Source: Cyclina sinensis (taxonomy: Eukaryota; Mollusca; Bivalvia; Venerida; Veneridae). Taken from it: a stretch of 64,000 nucleotides of DNA. The stretch is from positions 1,720,603-1,784,602 of the forward strand of contig JAAONU010000013.1 in assembly GCA_012932295.1 (NCBI GenBank), read 5' to 3'. Every line of letters starts with the position of its first letter. Position 1 is the first letter of the stretch. This document shows, one piece after another, positions 24,423 to 36,985 of the stretch. A program made the translations under genes and the position numbers. The notes under the pieces are model-generated. The model was not told the origin of the DNA and did no database searches. It saw nothing but the letters and a program-made list of their open reading frames with translations.

Positions 24423-25519
24423 AGCTCACCTGAGCTGGCTCATGGTGAGCTATTGGGATCGATCAATGTCTGTCATCTCTGGTGGTCACATTTTTGCCTC
24501 AATTGTCATGAAACTTAGTCAGGATGTTTGTCCCAGTGATTACTCGCACGAGTTCGAACATGGGTTATCTGGGATGAAAAACTACGTCACAAAGCCCAAA
24601 AATAGAAAAACCTTGTTAACAATCTAGAGGCTACATTTTCAGTCCAAATAATCTTGAAATTTGTCAGAAAGGTTTCAATATTTTCTAGCTCAATTTCGAA
24701 TATAGGTCATCTGGGGTCAAAAACTAGGTCACAGCCCAAATGTGGAAAAACCTTGTTAACACTCTAGAGGCTACTTTTTCAGTTCAGATATCCTGGAAAT
24801 TTGTAAGAATGGTTGTATTGATGATTTCTAGCTCAGGTTCGAATGTGGGTCATCTTGGATCAAAAAGTAGGTCACAGAGCCCATAAATAAGAAAACCTTG
24901 TTAATACTCTGTAAAACTACTTTTTCAGTTCAAATATCATGGAAATTTGTCAGAAAGGTTGATTCAATGATTTCTACCTCAAGTTCGAATATGGGTCATC
25001 TTAAGTCAAAAACTAGGTCACAAAGCCCAAAAATAGAAAAGCCTTATTACGCTCTAGAGGCTACGTTTTCAGCCCAAATATCCTGGAAATTTGTCAGAAA
25101 GGTTGTTTCCTTGTTATAGCATGAGTTTGAATATGGGTCATCTGGGGTCAAAAACTAGGTCACAGAGCCCAAATATGGAAAAACCTTGTTAACACACCAG
25201 AGGTCACATTTTCAGTCCAAATATCCTGAAAATTTGTCAGAAAGGTTGTTTCAATGATTTCTAGCTAAAATTTAATATTATGGGTCATCTTGGTTCAAGA
25301 ACTAGGTCACAGAACCCAAACATGGAAAAACCTTGTTAAGACTAGAGGTATTATTTTCAGTCCAGATAACCTGGAAATTTGTCAGAAATGTTGTTTCGGT
25401 AAGTTCTAGGTCAGGTTCGAATATGGGTCATCTGGGGTCAATTAATCAGGTCCATAACAATTTTGTTAAAAGGAGTCATACTCAGGTGAGCGATCTAGGG
25501 CCATCATGGCCCTCTTGTT
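24423..25519 (+). mobile_element. Dispersed repeat element with internal units of about 145 bp
   Basis: The left end is AGCTCACCTGAG, and CTCAGGTGAGCGAT near 25481-25494 is its inverted partner. The right terminus then runs through the palindrome AGGGCCATCATGGCCCT into CTTGTT at 25519. In between are about six degenerate tandem units, each with AAAACCTTGTTAACAC, AGAGGCTAC, AAATTTGTCAGAAAGGTTG and GGTCATCTGGGGTCAAAAAC followed by TAGGTCACA. There is no coding capacity. The same family recurs across the window. Confidence 0.8.
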
Positions 25520-25559
25520 ATTCCATTCTGATTGCTAGAAAAACAAGAATCTGAATGAA

Positions 25560-26560
25560 AAATCCTGCTCAGAAATGTGTGGAGCATTGTCTAGTAGATG
25601 TCTTTCAAGTTTTTATTTTAATATTCCTGTAGAGTCAATACCTACACCCAAGGGATCACATGTTTTACTGAGAAATGACGGAAAATCTTATATGAAAGTT
25701 CTTGAATTTTGCTCAAAGCTTTTTCCAGTGGACATCGTCCAAGATTTTTCAAACTCTGCCCCCTGGGATAATTTTTGGGTCCAACCTGAGGGTCATTTGT
25801 TAAACAGTTGACATATAGGTAAACTCTTTGGAAAATCTTGTCAAAAAACTGCAAGGCAAAGACTTCTGAAATTTGGGGTGTAGCAAAATTCTAGCGGACC
25901 TCTTATGCATATGTCCCCAGGGTCACTATTGGCCCTGAGGGTCACACGTTTTACATAAAAAAATTATATATGAAAACCTTAAAAATTCTTCTTGTATGAC
26001 ACAGATTCCAGAAATTTTGCAAAACATTAAGTGAATATCGACCAATACGTTCAAATTTAGCCCCTAGGGTTATTTTTCACTTCGTCCTGGGACTCGAATG
26101 TTTAAGATGTTTGAGATTTACTGTGTAACATTATCTAGTGGACCGAGGGTCAAATGTTATCAGACATTTGAGATTTGGTGTGTAACATCTAGTGGATCTC
26201 TATCAAGTTTGTTCAAATTATGTTCTTTAGTCACTATTCGCTCCTCCCAGGGAGTCACATGTTTAATTTGTTTTATATTGAAATGTATAGGGATATCTTT
26301 TTTTTTTCTTGATGAAACGATAAGGCCAATAGTTATTAAATTGCTTAGTAGATCTCTAAATTGTTCGAACTTCGCCCCTTTGGTCATTTTTGGCTTGAGT
26401 GTATACATAGACATACAGGCAAACTAAAAAAACTGTCAGTAGCCGTAAGACTGAGACATGAAATTTGGATTGAAGCGTCCTTTTGGATCTCTTTCAATAT
26501 TGTTCAAATTATGACCCATCGTAACCGCTATTCGTAGGTGGTGTTGTGCAACATTGTCAG
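25560..26560 (+). repeat. Second dispersed repeat type with units of about 180 bp
   Basis: Degenerate units repeat a 'tctagtggacctc...caaatt...gcccctagggtcattttt...gggtcacatgttt' pattern. The pattern returns near 50210-50600 inside another dispersed element, so this is probably a related repeat. Open frames here are short and low in information. Confidence 0.55.
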
Positions 26561-26951
26561 CACTCACAGACCACACGTTTCAAACGTAACCTAAACAAGG
26601 CCCTACACTGCATTTCAGTCTGACTTGAGTACACCCATGTTCTAAGTAAGAGTAGCGCAGCTGTTCTGAGAATAGGATTTTTATTAAAAACGACTGTATG
26701 GTTTCGTTTTAATACTATTTGGTAGTAAGTCCAGTGTTGAAGCTTTAAAAATCCAAACTGAGAGCTCAGTGCAAAACTATCGTAACTACATATAAAATAA
26801 GGAGATACGTTATCTTTGCACTGAACCCTTGAAATGATCTGGTTCAGGTATTAAAGAAGTTAGTTCAAAGCTGCGTGGGTTAACACTGTGTGCTATATTG
26901 TAGATCATCCAATCAACTCGTACAACTGCACGTAAAAAGCAAACTGTTTTT

Positions 26952-27291
26952 AGTTCGCCTGAGCAAATGCTCAGGATGAGCTATTGTGATCACCGTGTCC
27001 GTCTTGCGTCATCAAGATTTTACTTTAAATGACATTTCCTCTTAATTCACAAGACTATTTTTGACCAAACTTGATAAAAATGTTCCTGATATTACTCTTT
27101 TCTAAAATTACTCAAACCGTTCCACTCCACTGCACATAAGGGCTGCAAAGGCTAAAAATAGAAAAATATCCAAACAACGTCTCCATCTAAAAGTAATGTA
27201 AAAAAAGTAATATTGCGTCTGTTTGCTTAACAGCAGACCCACAGCCAAAGTACTCAGGTGAGCGAGCAAGGGCCATCATAGCCCTCTTGTT
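26952..27291 (+). mobile_element. Short (340-bp) member of the dispersed family
   Basis: It starts AGTTCGCCTGAGC...GGATGAGCTATTGTGATC and ends ACTCAGGTGAGCGAGCAAGG, then GCCATCATAGCCCTCTTGTT. Both hallmark ends are present with a short interior, so it looks like a complete, internally deleted copy. Confidence 0.75.
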
Positions 27292-28530
27292 ATCAGAAGG
27301 AATACCATTTGTATTAACAGGTGTTGATTGGTACTTGTAACCTTATTGATAAGAAAAAACAAACGGGAGAGAGGTACTTCACTGTACATTTTGTTAATCT
27401 TCAATATAAACTTCTATAAACCACTCACAGCAATCGGAAAATCGTAGTGGTATAGATTTGGACATACGAAAGAAGCGAATAATAAGAAAACTTATAAGCC
27501 AGATCAATTCACCAACGGTTGAAAAAAATGTTCACTAAGGGGCCTGTTATTCTTAACCAAATAAATATGAACATACATGTATTATGTTTCAAATAAGAAA
27601 CGACACGAGCGACAAAGTTTTTTTTTCAGTACTGGACAAATGAGTAGACATGAGCATTTTTTTCCCTCTAACTTTTGTTAACAAAACATACATGTGTAGA
27701 GCACTTGCTCAGTTAAAATAAACATTCTACAATTTGCGCACTGTACTTTCCGTGTTCACGTGATCTTGTTTTAGAAGACCTTTCAAAACCCAGTTTTAAC
27801 TCCATATTAAGGTAATAAGACTTAAATGGAATCACAGATAACATAGATGAACTTATAGAATGTGTGTATAGGTACTTTTATTTTCGAAAGTAGTACTATA
27901 ATTGTGACCTATGTACTTCCACTCACTTTTGCTGTACTTGAGCACCCAGACCATCAACTCCGCCCACTTCTGCATTTGTCTCGGAAAGCATGTACTATAG
28001 GGCAAATATTTACGAAATCTGTTTTGTTTGTTTGTTTGTTTTTTTACTTTCAAACTACTAGTTTTAAGAACCCAAATAAATTTTCCATTTTTATCTGCCG
28101 TTGAAAGGTATTTATCATTTTTAACAAGGAGTCACTGATCTTGTTTAGGACCGATAAAAGGTCAAGCCAGATAAAATACCTAAATGACTTGTACATCTAT
28201 GCTGCTTCCTAAACGACACTGCGACACTGGTAAGTCAAGAATATATTTATATATACTCTCTCTCTCTCTCTCTATACGCTCCATAATTGTAAACGATGAC
28301 ATGGATTTTAAATACACATATAATACACTACTACATTTTAGCTTTTTACATAAATAATTTTCCTTTCTTTCAATTCTCGTTTCAAAGTCATTCCAATTAA
28401 GTGATACTATATGTTTTATGATAAATGTTTAAAGGCCGTAATTTAATCGAAATTTGTTTTTTCAAAGGTCTGTATTTTTCCTGCCATTTACCCGTGCATT
28501 CACCGCAAGTGTAAAGTTCAAGTATTCGGG
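27292..28530. other. Intergenic DNA before the EF-hand gene
   Basis: No gene is recognised. A (CT)n microsatellite lies at about 28255-28274. The last part is presumably the promoter and 5' leader of the EF-hand gene, but I see no TATA box or defined start. Confidence 0.4.
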
Positions 28531-28535
28531 TTACG

Positions 28536-30861
28536 ATGTTGAGTTTGCTGTTAAGTCTTGTTATGGTGTACTTCTCTGACTTTGGACACGGGTAAGTACA
28601 AAATGATCAGTCAAGCAATTTCGGTAATCTCTAGAAATTACCAACGAGATTGACTTCGTGTGTTTTATAGTCCAAGAATACACCGAGAATCCGAAACATT
28701 CGACCGTTTAGAAAAGTAGTTCCTATAGTTCTGGGACTGCTTCCTGTGAAAAGTCTCTCAGGCCGTAGCTGCAAGTGATAGTTTGAGCACGTATAAGTAT
28801 ACAGGGACAATCTTAGTAAAGTGTTTTGACTATATCAAATATCTTCTTGTAGGTTAATGTAACCAACTTCTGCAGACTAAACTTAATCAGCAACACTTAC
28901 TCCGGAAAAAAAAAACGCACAGGTCACAATGATTTCCTTAACCTTCAGGTCGCTTTAAACATCAGTACTTTTCGATAATTCATCTCCACTCTGTTCAACT
29001 TCTGCATGCTTACATTTGTTTTGTCATCTTTTTCAGCTCTTCGCTTCAACTCAAACCCTACAATGAGACTGCAGTGATAATGTTTTTTGGAAACGACCTT
29101 AATTATGATGGAAACATCGACGAAAGTGAAATTCGTGCAACGTTTACAAAATATGACGCGAACGGTACCTTTTTTCAAACTGAGTGTATTCTTTTCCAGG
29201 AATCTATTTCATCGTGTTGTTTTCGGTTTTCTTCCTGACAGAATAGATTTATAAATCTTTTGAACTGATTTCCCTTTTTGCCAGCTTCAGTCAATGAACA
29301 ATGGGCACGGTATTCAAATATCTACAAAAGTGTCTCAAAATATGACTTTTAAGTTTAATTTTCAGGAACATTGTTATCATGGGTACCTAGTTATCAAATA
29401 TTTATGCTGACTATTCTTCTAGTCTTAATCAATTTCTGGTCACATTCAAGTAAATGAACATTTTTGTTTATTTTTCCTTCCTTTATTTTTATTTAGCCTA
29501 ACTTCATTCTTTTCGACGCCATTTCTCAATGGTATCCATATTTTGTTTGTTGCAGGCGACGGTGTGGAGACACGGTACGAGTATACGGAATATATCTGTG
29601 GTTCCGATCCGTCACTGTACCAATTGTCACACTATCTGTTCGATGAATACGACTTCAACGGGGACCATAAACTCGAGTTGTACGACTACGTGGTTCTTTT
29701 TGAAAACATAGACACAAACGGTATATAATTTAAGTAAAATACACCCTCCCCCACCCCACTCTAAGAAAAATTACAAGTATTACGATGCAGTCATAAGAAA
29801 ATTAAAAAATTGTACAAACATGTTTGATATCGTTTATAGGTTTGGCACCAGTGCGTAGAATTAAATAAATGTGGCAAGTGGAAATAATATCCACTGGCCA
29901 AATAATTATTGATTCACACAAAATTTTGCCATGGAAACAAATGCATCTGTTAATGTCAGTGGTCCAGGCGAAGAGTGCTGGACACCGGGTCCGTTGTTCA
30001 CTAGTTCGGATTTCAGCTGGTTGTCCTTCCACATTCGACGAGAGAGTGTACTGGTTTGAACCCAGGAGGCAGTCATTAAACAAGATTAAATAGAAGTTAC
30101 TAAAAGATGTTTCCTAATTAACGTAAAATAAACATTACGCATCTGTCAAAATCTTACTATAATTGCAGGGGATCAAAACATTTCACTCGGGGAGTTTGTA
30201 AACTATTGGGAGAAAGTAAGTAAATTATTATTTGTTTATCTGCTAAACATTTATACATTGGTGATAAATAAATCTATTTACAACAAATAACAACGATGAT
30301 ATGTTGTTTTGTTTTTGTTTTGTTTTTTCATCATTTCAGTTACATGTATGAAACAGTAAATACATACTTTTAGTATGAATGTACTAGTGAGGCTGATTAA
30401 TCATTAATCAATCAGCTTTACTGACTGATTAATCATTAATCACTCGGCTTTATTGACTGATTGATCATTAATCACTCGGTTTGATTGACTGGTTAATCTC
30501 TAATCACTCGGCTTTATTGACTGATAAATCACTAGACACTCGGGGTTTTTTACTGATTAATCACTAATCACACGGCTTTATTGACTGATTAATCATGATT
30601 CACTAGGCTTTATTGACTGATTAATCACTAATCACTCGGCTTTATTGACTGATTAATAGTAATCGACGAAAATTTATTTATTTGCTGCTGTAGGTATCTT
30701 TTTTTCGACGTAGCACAAGCTTGGAAATTGGAACATTTTTAAAGAGCAAATAGCCGTATATTTTTCTTCACTTTATTTTTATATTATAGATTTTCCCTAA
30801 GTATGAGAATGTTGATTTACACCTAGAGACATTGAGCCACGGTCCTTCAGCCTGTCACTGA
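28536..30861 (+). CDS. Secreted four-EF-hand calcium-binding protein, 155 aa
   Basis: Five exons, 28536-28591, 29037-29164, 29556-29720, 30169-30215 and 30790-30861, are joined by GT-AG introns in frame. Residues 1-19 (MLSLLLSLVMVYFSDFGHG) look like a signal peptide. Four EF-hand loops follow: DLNYDGNIDESE (39-50), DANGDGVETRYE (59-70), DFNGDHKLELYD (94-105) and DTNGDQNISLGE (114-125). All keep Asp at loop positions 1 and 5 and Asn at 3. Loop 3 has His at position 6 instead of Gly and Asp at position 12. So it should bind calcium outside the cell or in the secretory pathway. The exact family is not recognised; small secreted EF-hand proteins are frequent in molluscs, including in mantle and shell, but a shell role is only a guess. 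The start is the first ATG before the hydrophobic stretch. An ATTAAA at 30909-30914 may serve polyadenylation. Confidence 0.88.
30388..30665 (+). repeat. Tandem repeat of about 32 bp in the last EF-hand gene intron
   Basis: About eight degenerate copies of TTGACTGATTAATCATTAAT followed by CACTCGGCTTTA. The unit contains the palindromic core TGATTAATCA. It lies wholly within the intron 30216-30789. Confidence 0.9.
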
Positions 30862-31004
30862 GTAGATATACACCTTGGTTATATGTACTTTGTAATAATT
30901 TATGGAGGATTAAACATATTTGATTCGTAAAACTGCTCTGTTCTGTTCTACTTGCATAAAAATTGAGTTCAAGAGTGGTTATTGGGTCTCTCTTTTATAA
31001 AGCT

Positions 31005-31510
31005 TACCTAAGTGTAGAAATAAAGCTTATCTTGTTATCCCTAATGACCTAAGTGAAGAAATAAAGCTTATCTTGTTATCCCTAATGACCTAAGTGAAGA
31101 AATAAAGCTTATCTTGTTATCCCTAATGACCTAAGTGTAGAAATAAAGCTTATCTTGTTATCCCTAATGACCTAAGTGAAGAAATAAAGCTTATCTTGTT
31201 ATCCCTAATGACCTAAGTGAAGAAATAAAGCTTATCTTGTTATCCCTAATGACCTAAGTGTAGAAATAAAGCTTATCTTGTTATCCCTAATGACCGTAGT
31301 ATAGAAATAAAGCTTATCTTGTTATCCCTAATGACCTAAGTGAAGAAATAAAGCTTATCTTGTTATCCCTAATGACCTAAGTGAAGAAATAAAGCTTATC
31401 TTGTTATCCCTAATGACCTAAGTATGGAAATAAAGCTTATCTTGTTATCCCTAATGACCTAAGTATGGAAATAAAGCTTATCTTGTTATCCCTAATGACC
31501 TAAGTATGGA
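31005..31510 (+). repeat. 41-bp tandem array with a poly(A) hexamer per unit
   Basis: About twelve nearly identical copies of a unit containing GAAATAAAGCTTATCTTGTT and ATCCCTAATGACCTAAGTG. Each unit includes AATAAA. Variation is mostly at one spot (GTGAAG, GTGTAG, GTATGG). It begins about 145 bp after the EF-hand stop codon. The low divergence points to recent expansion. Confidence 0.93.
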
Positions 31511-34500
31511 AGCCTTTTACGAATGATATAAAGAATACGATGTAAAAGTCTGGTTAGGAGAGCTGATGCTTAACGATACATATCACACTTAAATAGGACT
31601 TGAAAAAAATAGCGAAAGTTGATTTTTTAAAGAACTGTTTAAGTTGGTTAAATGCGTGAATTTTAATACTGTTTTTCTCAAAAGTTAACTTGGAATATTT
31701 TCTTTGTAAAAGATAGCAAATACCTTTATTTGGCATTAAAATTTAAATATTTACCAAGATTATCATGGCTTAATCTAAAAAAAAAACAATTATAAGTAAA
31801 TGTCATCCTGAAACAAAAACCGTCATATGTAAGTATTTGCAGGAAGCATCAAGAGGTCTATATTCAACATCATATTGCAAACAACTGGGAAGGAAGGAAG
31901 TCATAAAAAGCTACCTAATCCTAACAATTGAATTAGCATTTGTATAAGATCATTTTGTCATGATGTCAAATGAATGGAATAATTGTAGTATAATTACCTA
32001 AGTTCTTTTCTTGAGTACATTGGTGATTTTACCTCTAAATCTGTTCATACTAAACGAAATATCTTCAATCGAAAGAACTCCGTTGGTAAAATGAATTTCG
32101 AACTCATTGAATTATTTGTATTGAAGATTACAATCAATAAACTGTGATAATTTATGCGCGATAATGAAAATCCCCTGCATGTAAGAGTTCCCATACATTA
32201 ACAACTAATAGGATTAAACGGTATGGTAAATATTTTTACATGCATCAGACATGCTTTCTTACTTAAAAGTGATCGAAACATATTGCTTGAAAAAACAACT
32301 GAAAGAAATGGTGAAATAAACTAGTGACGTATATGTTTTCTAACATGGCATGTGTACATTTTCTGTATGGAATTAATAGTGATGTGAAGAATCTAGCAGC
32401 CTTTTTTCAAATATTGCAAAATTAGCTATTAAACTGCCTTTTCTGAAGTGACGGTTTGAATGATCTTGAAGGTTATTCATAGAGTAAAAGGTAAGTCATT
32501 TCGGATTCTAAATTTAACCAGTACTATTGAAGAATTGAATGAAGTATACATGATCTCTAGTATTTAATAAGTTCTTATTTTTAAACCGATTTGCTGGACA
32601 CAGATTATAAGTGTTCTCGCGTAACAAGGTGAGAGTGGTGACGTACGAAAGATTATCGGATTAAATCTTTACTATTTCTATATAATACTTTGGGATTATC
32701 ATTTGTTTTTGTTTTGGACATGTACATTGGATTAACGTCAGTAGGACCGAGTAAAAGTTTTTTCTTTTTCGAAAATTGTATTTGTATTTTCTTATGTAAC
32801 ATTCTGTCATAGGCAACAAACTGTCAGAAATAGAATTATACAAGCATTTAATGGAGACAAATTGGTTTTAAAAACTTTCAAAAGAAATGTTTAAGTAATG
32901 GGCAATATGTAGATTTCAGGACATCATTTTTTGCGGAGCAATGCATTAGTTAAAAACCCCCTTCAGAGATATCAATTCGTTATTATATCGTAACTGTATG
33001 TCATAATTGTGGGAAAAGGACATTGAAATTAAAGTAAATTGTATCGGGAAAAGGTAAGTCTATATTTCAAGTTTCAATCATTTTTATTATCAAGTTTGTG
33101 AGATTTGATTTGATTTGATATTTATCGCATAAATACATTCATTCATTCATACATACAAGACTTTTTATTTGAAAGAAGATCGAATGTTATTCGAATACGT
33201 TTTGAACTTATCAAATAAGATATTCTCAACTGATAGAATTAAGTACTATAATTTGTATTTAAGATTTTGTAGCACAATAGATTATCAATGTGGATATTGT
33301 TAATGTTATTTGATATGATCTCGGTCAGTTGTGTATATAAATATTGATATTATGTAAAATAAAATAAATCTGATATTATGTAAAACGTTATCAATTTTCA
33401 CCAGTGTTTTGTTCACAGGGTATACATTTTCATATTTTGATAGTTTAGCATATACAATGATGTCTAAATTAAAATGATTTTATTTTAAGAGGTTATTGTA
33501 AATAATGATGACTTAAAATTGTTTTATTTTAACCACTGTCAGTAGAACCCAGAACTATTGTTGGGCTTTGTAAATTGCCCTGTCATCCAGGCGATTTTTC
33601 TCAGATGAATTTCGGATCGACAAACCATAGTCTAATACCTGTTAAATCATTCCTAGAATAAATTGTTTCTGTCCTTTAATAAAAAAAGTAAATTTAGTTC
33701 TTAGGATTTACGATCCCTAATAAACTTTTTGCAGCCCTCAGTGAAATTAACATAAAAAATAATAATATCTCACGACAAAATATAGACAATATAAGACACT
33801 TTTACCGTGAGCTTTTCAAGATATGACAAGCATTAACTTTAAAACCTCACAAGATAATATGTGTCTTTAAAGTTATGAGACCCACAATATTTTGCCTTAA
33901 TCTGACCATTTAGGCAACAACAAAGTCATATGTCGTCATTCAAAGTATGAAGTCCTAATGACTGCGAACAAAAAACACAAAACACAACCAGTAGTGAGAA
34001 CTAACGAATTGTAAATACAAACACGGTATTTATTTACCCCACCACTTCACGATGAAGGAATGATATCAAAGTAAACTTGAAGATATATCATGCACCCTTG
34101 CACTATGACCACGGCAAAGAAGTCAAGAATCTGTGTAAACGTCTAATACTCTAGACACTTGTTAATGTGCGCTTACGTTGAACGTTCTCAGTTTTTTAAA
34201 TACAAATGTATTGGACATTGCGTAGTGACAGAACGATAGTGCTGGATCCCAACTGGTATTTCTGGAGTTAAAAATCGGTGAAAGGGCAAAGGTTAGGCTG
34301 AACGCGTGGAACTTGTCTGATGGTTGAATATTCTTTGCCATAAAACTGGATGGCTGGTTCATTCGACACATAAAAGTAATCGGATAACACTTCCTGTGAT
34401 TTTATATCCTAAGCTTTCATTTTATCCATTCGCCGTTTTGTTCGATTATTTTCCGTTCAATTCACAAGAAAAAAGACAAGAATTACCTGTATTGCGTCTA

Positions 34501-35690
34501 ATTTGCTTTTTAAGACAGTAATAATAGCTTATGAGAACTATATAGATTGAGCACAATAGGGCCCCTAATTGCATTTCTTGTCATAAAAAGTGTGGTTATG
34601 ATATATTGGTGCGTATTTTGATTTCGTTGTCAAACAGTACAAACAAAACTCTTCAGTTTGTGACGAAAAGTAAACAGAACAATTTATATTACAGGTAGAA
34701 TAAAACTACTTATTTCAAGCCATTTAGAATTTGCACATATTTTGAAGAGAGCTATATTGTTAGTACTTAACCCACAAATACGTACATTGCTTGATAACAG
34801 GGGAAAACTCTTCACTACAGTAGGAGCGCATTCTTTCAATATTAACTACCTTTTGTATTACTGTATTTTGATTAACTAGATATGCGCATTTTATTGATAT
34901 AACGTGCAATATCCACAGGAAAAAACCGAATTTATTAGCAAGTAATAAAATATTTGATGTTTTATGTTAGATTTGTACAGATAAGAAATGAAGGCAAATA
35001 CGGATTTTATCGGATATTGACGTTAATTTGTAAAGTAAGGAATATCGCACACTCTTTTTATTTGAACTTCTAGTTTGATACTTTAAAAAATAGCTGCTTC
35101 CTGATTTCTGGTGCTTATGGTAAACATTACTATGGATCATTATAAGTTATGTTGTTTAATTAATATGCTATTATTCTGTTTCAGCATTTCCGGTGTTATA
35201 ACTCATGGCGATTGTGCTTTTGTCAGACGGATGTGTGATATTGGAAAAACAAGCAACCAGAAGTCTACAAGTCAATTTAATGTTCACAACGATTTGAAAA
35301 AAACAAACCATTAATCGATTCCGGGTTGGTCGGAAAAGTTAATTATCATCAATTGGAATTTCAATACAATGATTTTGTGATATTTACTAACCAACCAGAC
35401 TGTGTTTCCGGAGTTTCGAGACCCGGCTATGATATTATGATACGCTGTAATTCAGTGAACTTTTCCGATTGATTTTCGTGGCAAATTCATCAGTGTTCAA
35501 GCGTTTTCGTTGACTTTTAAAGAAATCACAAAAGTTTACTCATCTTAACAGAGTAATTGAGTACTATAAATAACAGTGGATCACTTTTTTGGGGGTTTTG
35601 TTTTCTATAATTTGTGCAACGAACACAGTTTGGACTACATGTAACTGGGTATCGCATAGAGCCGAGAAATTCTTCAACTCTTCTTTTGAA
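31511..35690. other. Long AT-rich intergenic stretch, no gene recognised
   Basis: No coding block, RNA gene or clear repeat was seen. A good acceptor-like tract (TTATTCTGTTTCAG/) at about 35172-35185 may mark an upstream exon of the following gene; this is weak. Confidence 0.4.
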
Positions 35691-36449
35691 ATGGGTTTAG
35701 GTGAAGAAGTGAGCGTAAAAAGGCGGAAAGTGATTTATGATGAGTACACCGGGGGCTTTTACGCCGAGTCCAAGGTGGAAAGCCTTCAGAGACAGTGTGA
35801 GTACCGCGCGCGATTGACTGACGTCATGAACAAAGCCGAAGAGGCTAAATATAAACTTGCTTGCAAACAAGTGAACGCCGAGAAACATCTGTTTCTCACA
35901 CGAAAGGAGAAAGCGTCTCACAGACATGCCGAGGCTTTACAGGACTATAAAGCTCACAAAAATGTGTTAGATAAGCTAGCGAAAGAAAGAGAAGAACTTG
36001 CAGCACAAATGGAAGATATATATGGTCGATATCCTCCAGACAGTTTACGACCAAACATTGAAACACTTATCGAAGAGGAACTCAAAGAAATGAGCCCAAT
36101 AGTAAGACGGCGAAGGGAAGCAACAAAGTTACTGTGTAAAAGGAATGATTTATCGGAAGTGGACAGAACCATGTCGACAGAAGATCTTTTTGAGAACTTA
36201 AAACACCGGAAGAGCCGCATTTCCAGTCCAGTTAAAACGTCTTCCGGTACACCTGCTCCGGAAGTGTCACAGAAACCAGCGGCAAGACTGATACTTCCGG
36301 CAATCACTGTGAAACTTGGTAATAATGCTACCTATCCACGTGTTCTTGATCCTGTGTCAAGAACAAACGAATATTCTAAATCATATGACGATAATTCTAC
36401 GTTACCTTCGGTTTTTGTGACGGATCCGAGAGGAAGTGCCTTAGGATGA
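35691..36449 (+). CDS. Unrecognised basic coiled-coil protein, 252 aa, single exon
   Basis: The ORF runs from ATG at 35691 (context GAAATGG, strong) to TGA at 36447-36449. The frame is open for 34 more codons upstream but without ATG. Composition and codon use differ from the AT-rich flanks, which supports real coding. Seen: a basic KRRK near residue 9, a charged heptad-like region at about 25-115 rich in Glu, Lys, Ala and Leu (probable coiled coil), an IYGRYPPDSLRPN turn, a second charged helix with RRRR at about 140, and a Ser/Pro/Thr-rich tail. There is no signal peptide or membrane segment. I do not recognise the family and assign no function. It could also be the last exon of a longer gene, since an intron upstream cannot be excluded. 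Confidence 0.72.
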   Translation: MGLGEEVSVKRRKVIYDEYTGGFYAESKVESLQRQCEYRARLTDVMNKAEEAKYKLACKQVNAEKHLFLTRKEKASHRHAEALQDYKAHKNVLDKLAKEREELAAQMEDIYGRYPPDSLRPNIETLIEEELKEMSPIVRRRREATKLLCKRNDLSEVDRTMSTEDLFENLKHRKSRISSPVKTSSGTPAPEVSQKPAARLILPAITVKLGNNATYPRVLDPVSRTNEYSKSYDDNSTLPSVFVTDPRGSALG

Positions 36450-36985
36450 CGTACAGGGATTTATAATGTTTTATCCTTTAACGTATATGAATTTAATATG
36501 TATCATCCTTCAAGGCATTATACAGCTACCACAGAGATCATATGTGTGTTTTTATATAAAACCTGAGCTCAACACTGAAGTTTAAACTGAATTTATTAAT
36601 TTTACAGGCATAGAGAACTTTCGCATTACTCTGAGTAACAGTTTGGAAGATTTGATAGATATATGAAACATCCAGCTTACAATATACTTGAAATATTCTT
36701 CATTTCCTTTAAACAGCAAAATATAGTTTCGGAAAATATTTATAGTGATTTCGTTAAGTTTAAAACAGAATACAGTATAGTATTGTTATTTCTGTTATTG
36801 TTTTTTTTTTTTTTTTTTTTTTTATTGACACTGTCACCTAAGAACATGCAGGCAATATCGGCCATTTATTAGCCACATTCAGAAGTGAGAACCACTTCGT
36901 AGGCCAGAAGGTAAACGATTTTAAAATAATCAATTTCTTTCAATTTGAGGTTATCCATTGCTTATACTGCTTGTTCGTATGATAA
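36450..36985. other. Downstream flank of the coiled-coil ORF, with a poly(T) run
   Basis: Presumably holds the 3' untranslated region of the preceding ORF. A run of more than 20 T lies at about 36799-36823, possibly the tail of an antisense retroelement. No other structure was seen. Confidence 0.45.

Noticed and set aside
31005..31510. I-SceI-like homing endonuclease sites, because the complement of each unit reads TAGGGATAACA
   Set aside because: Only the first 11 bases or so of the 18-base site match; the similarity comes with the satellite unit and no endonuclease gene is present.
35111..35314. 67-codon plus-strand frame as a small gene
   Set aside because: No recognisable motif; an acceptor-like tract lies inside it, so any coding part would be a different exon. 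Evidence is too weak.
36663..36872. 69-codon frame with a run of phenylalanine and leucine
   Set aside because: It is driven by a poly(T) run.
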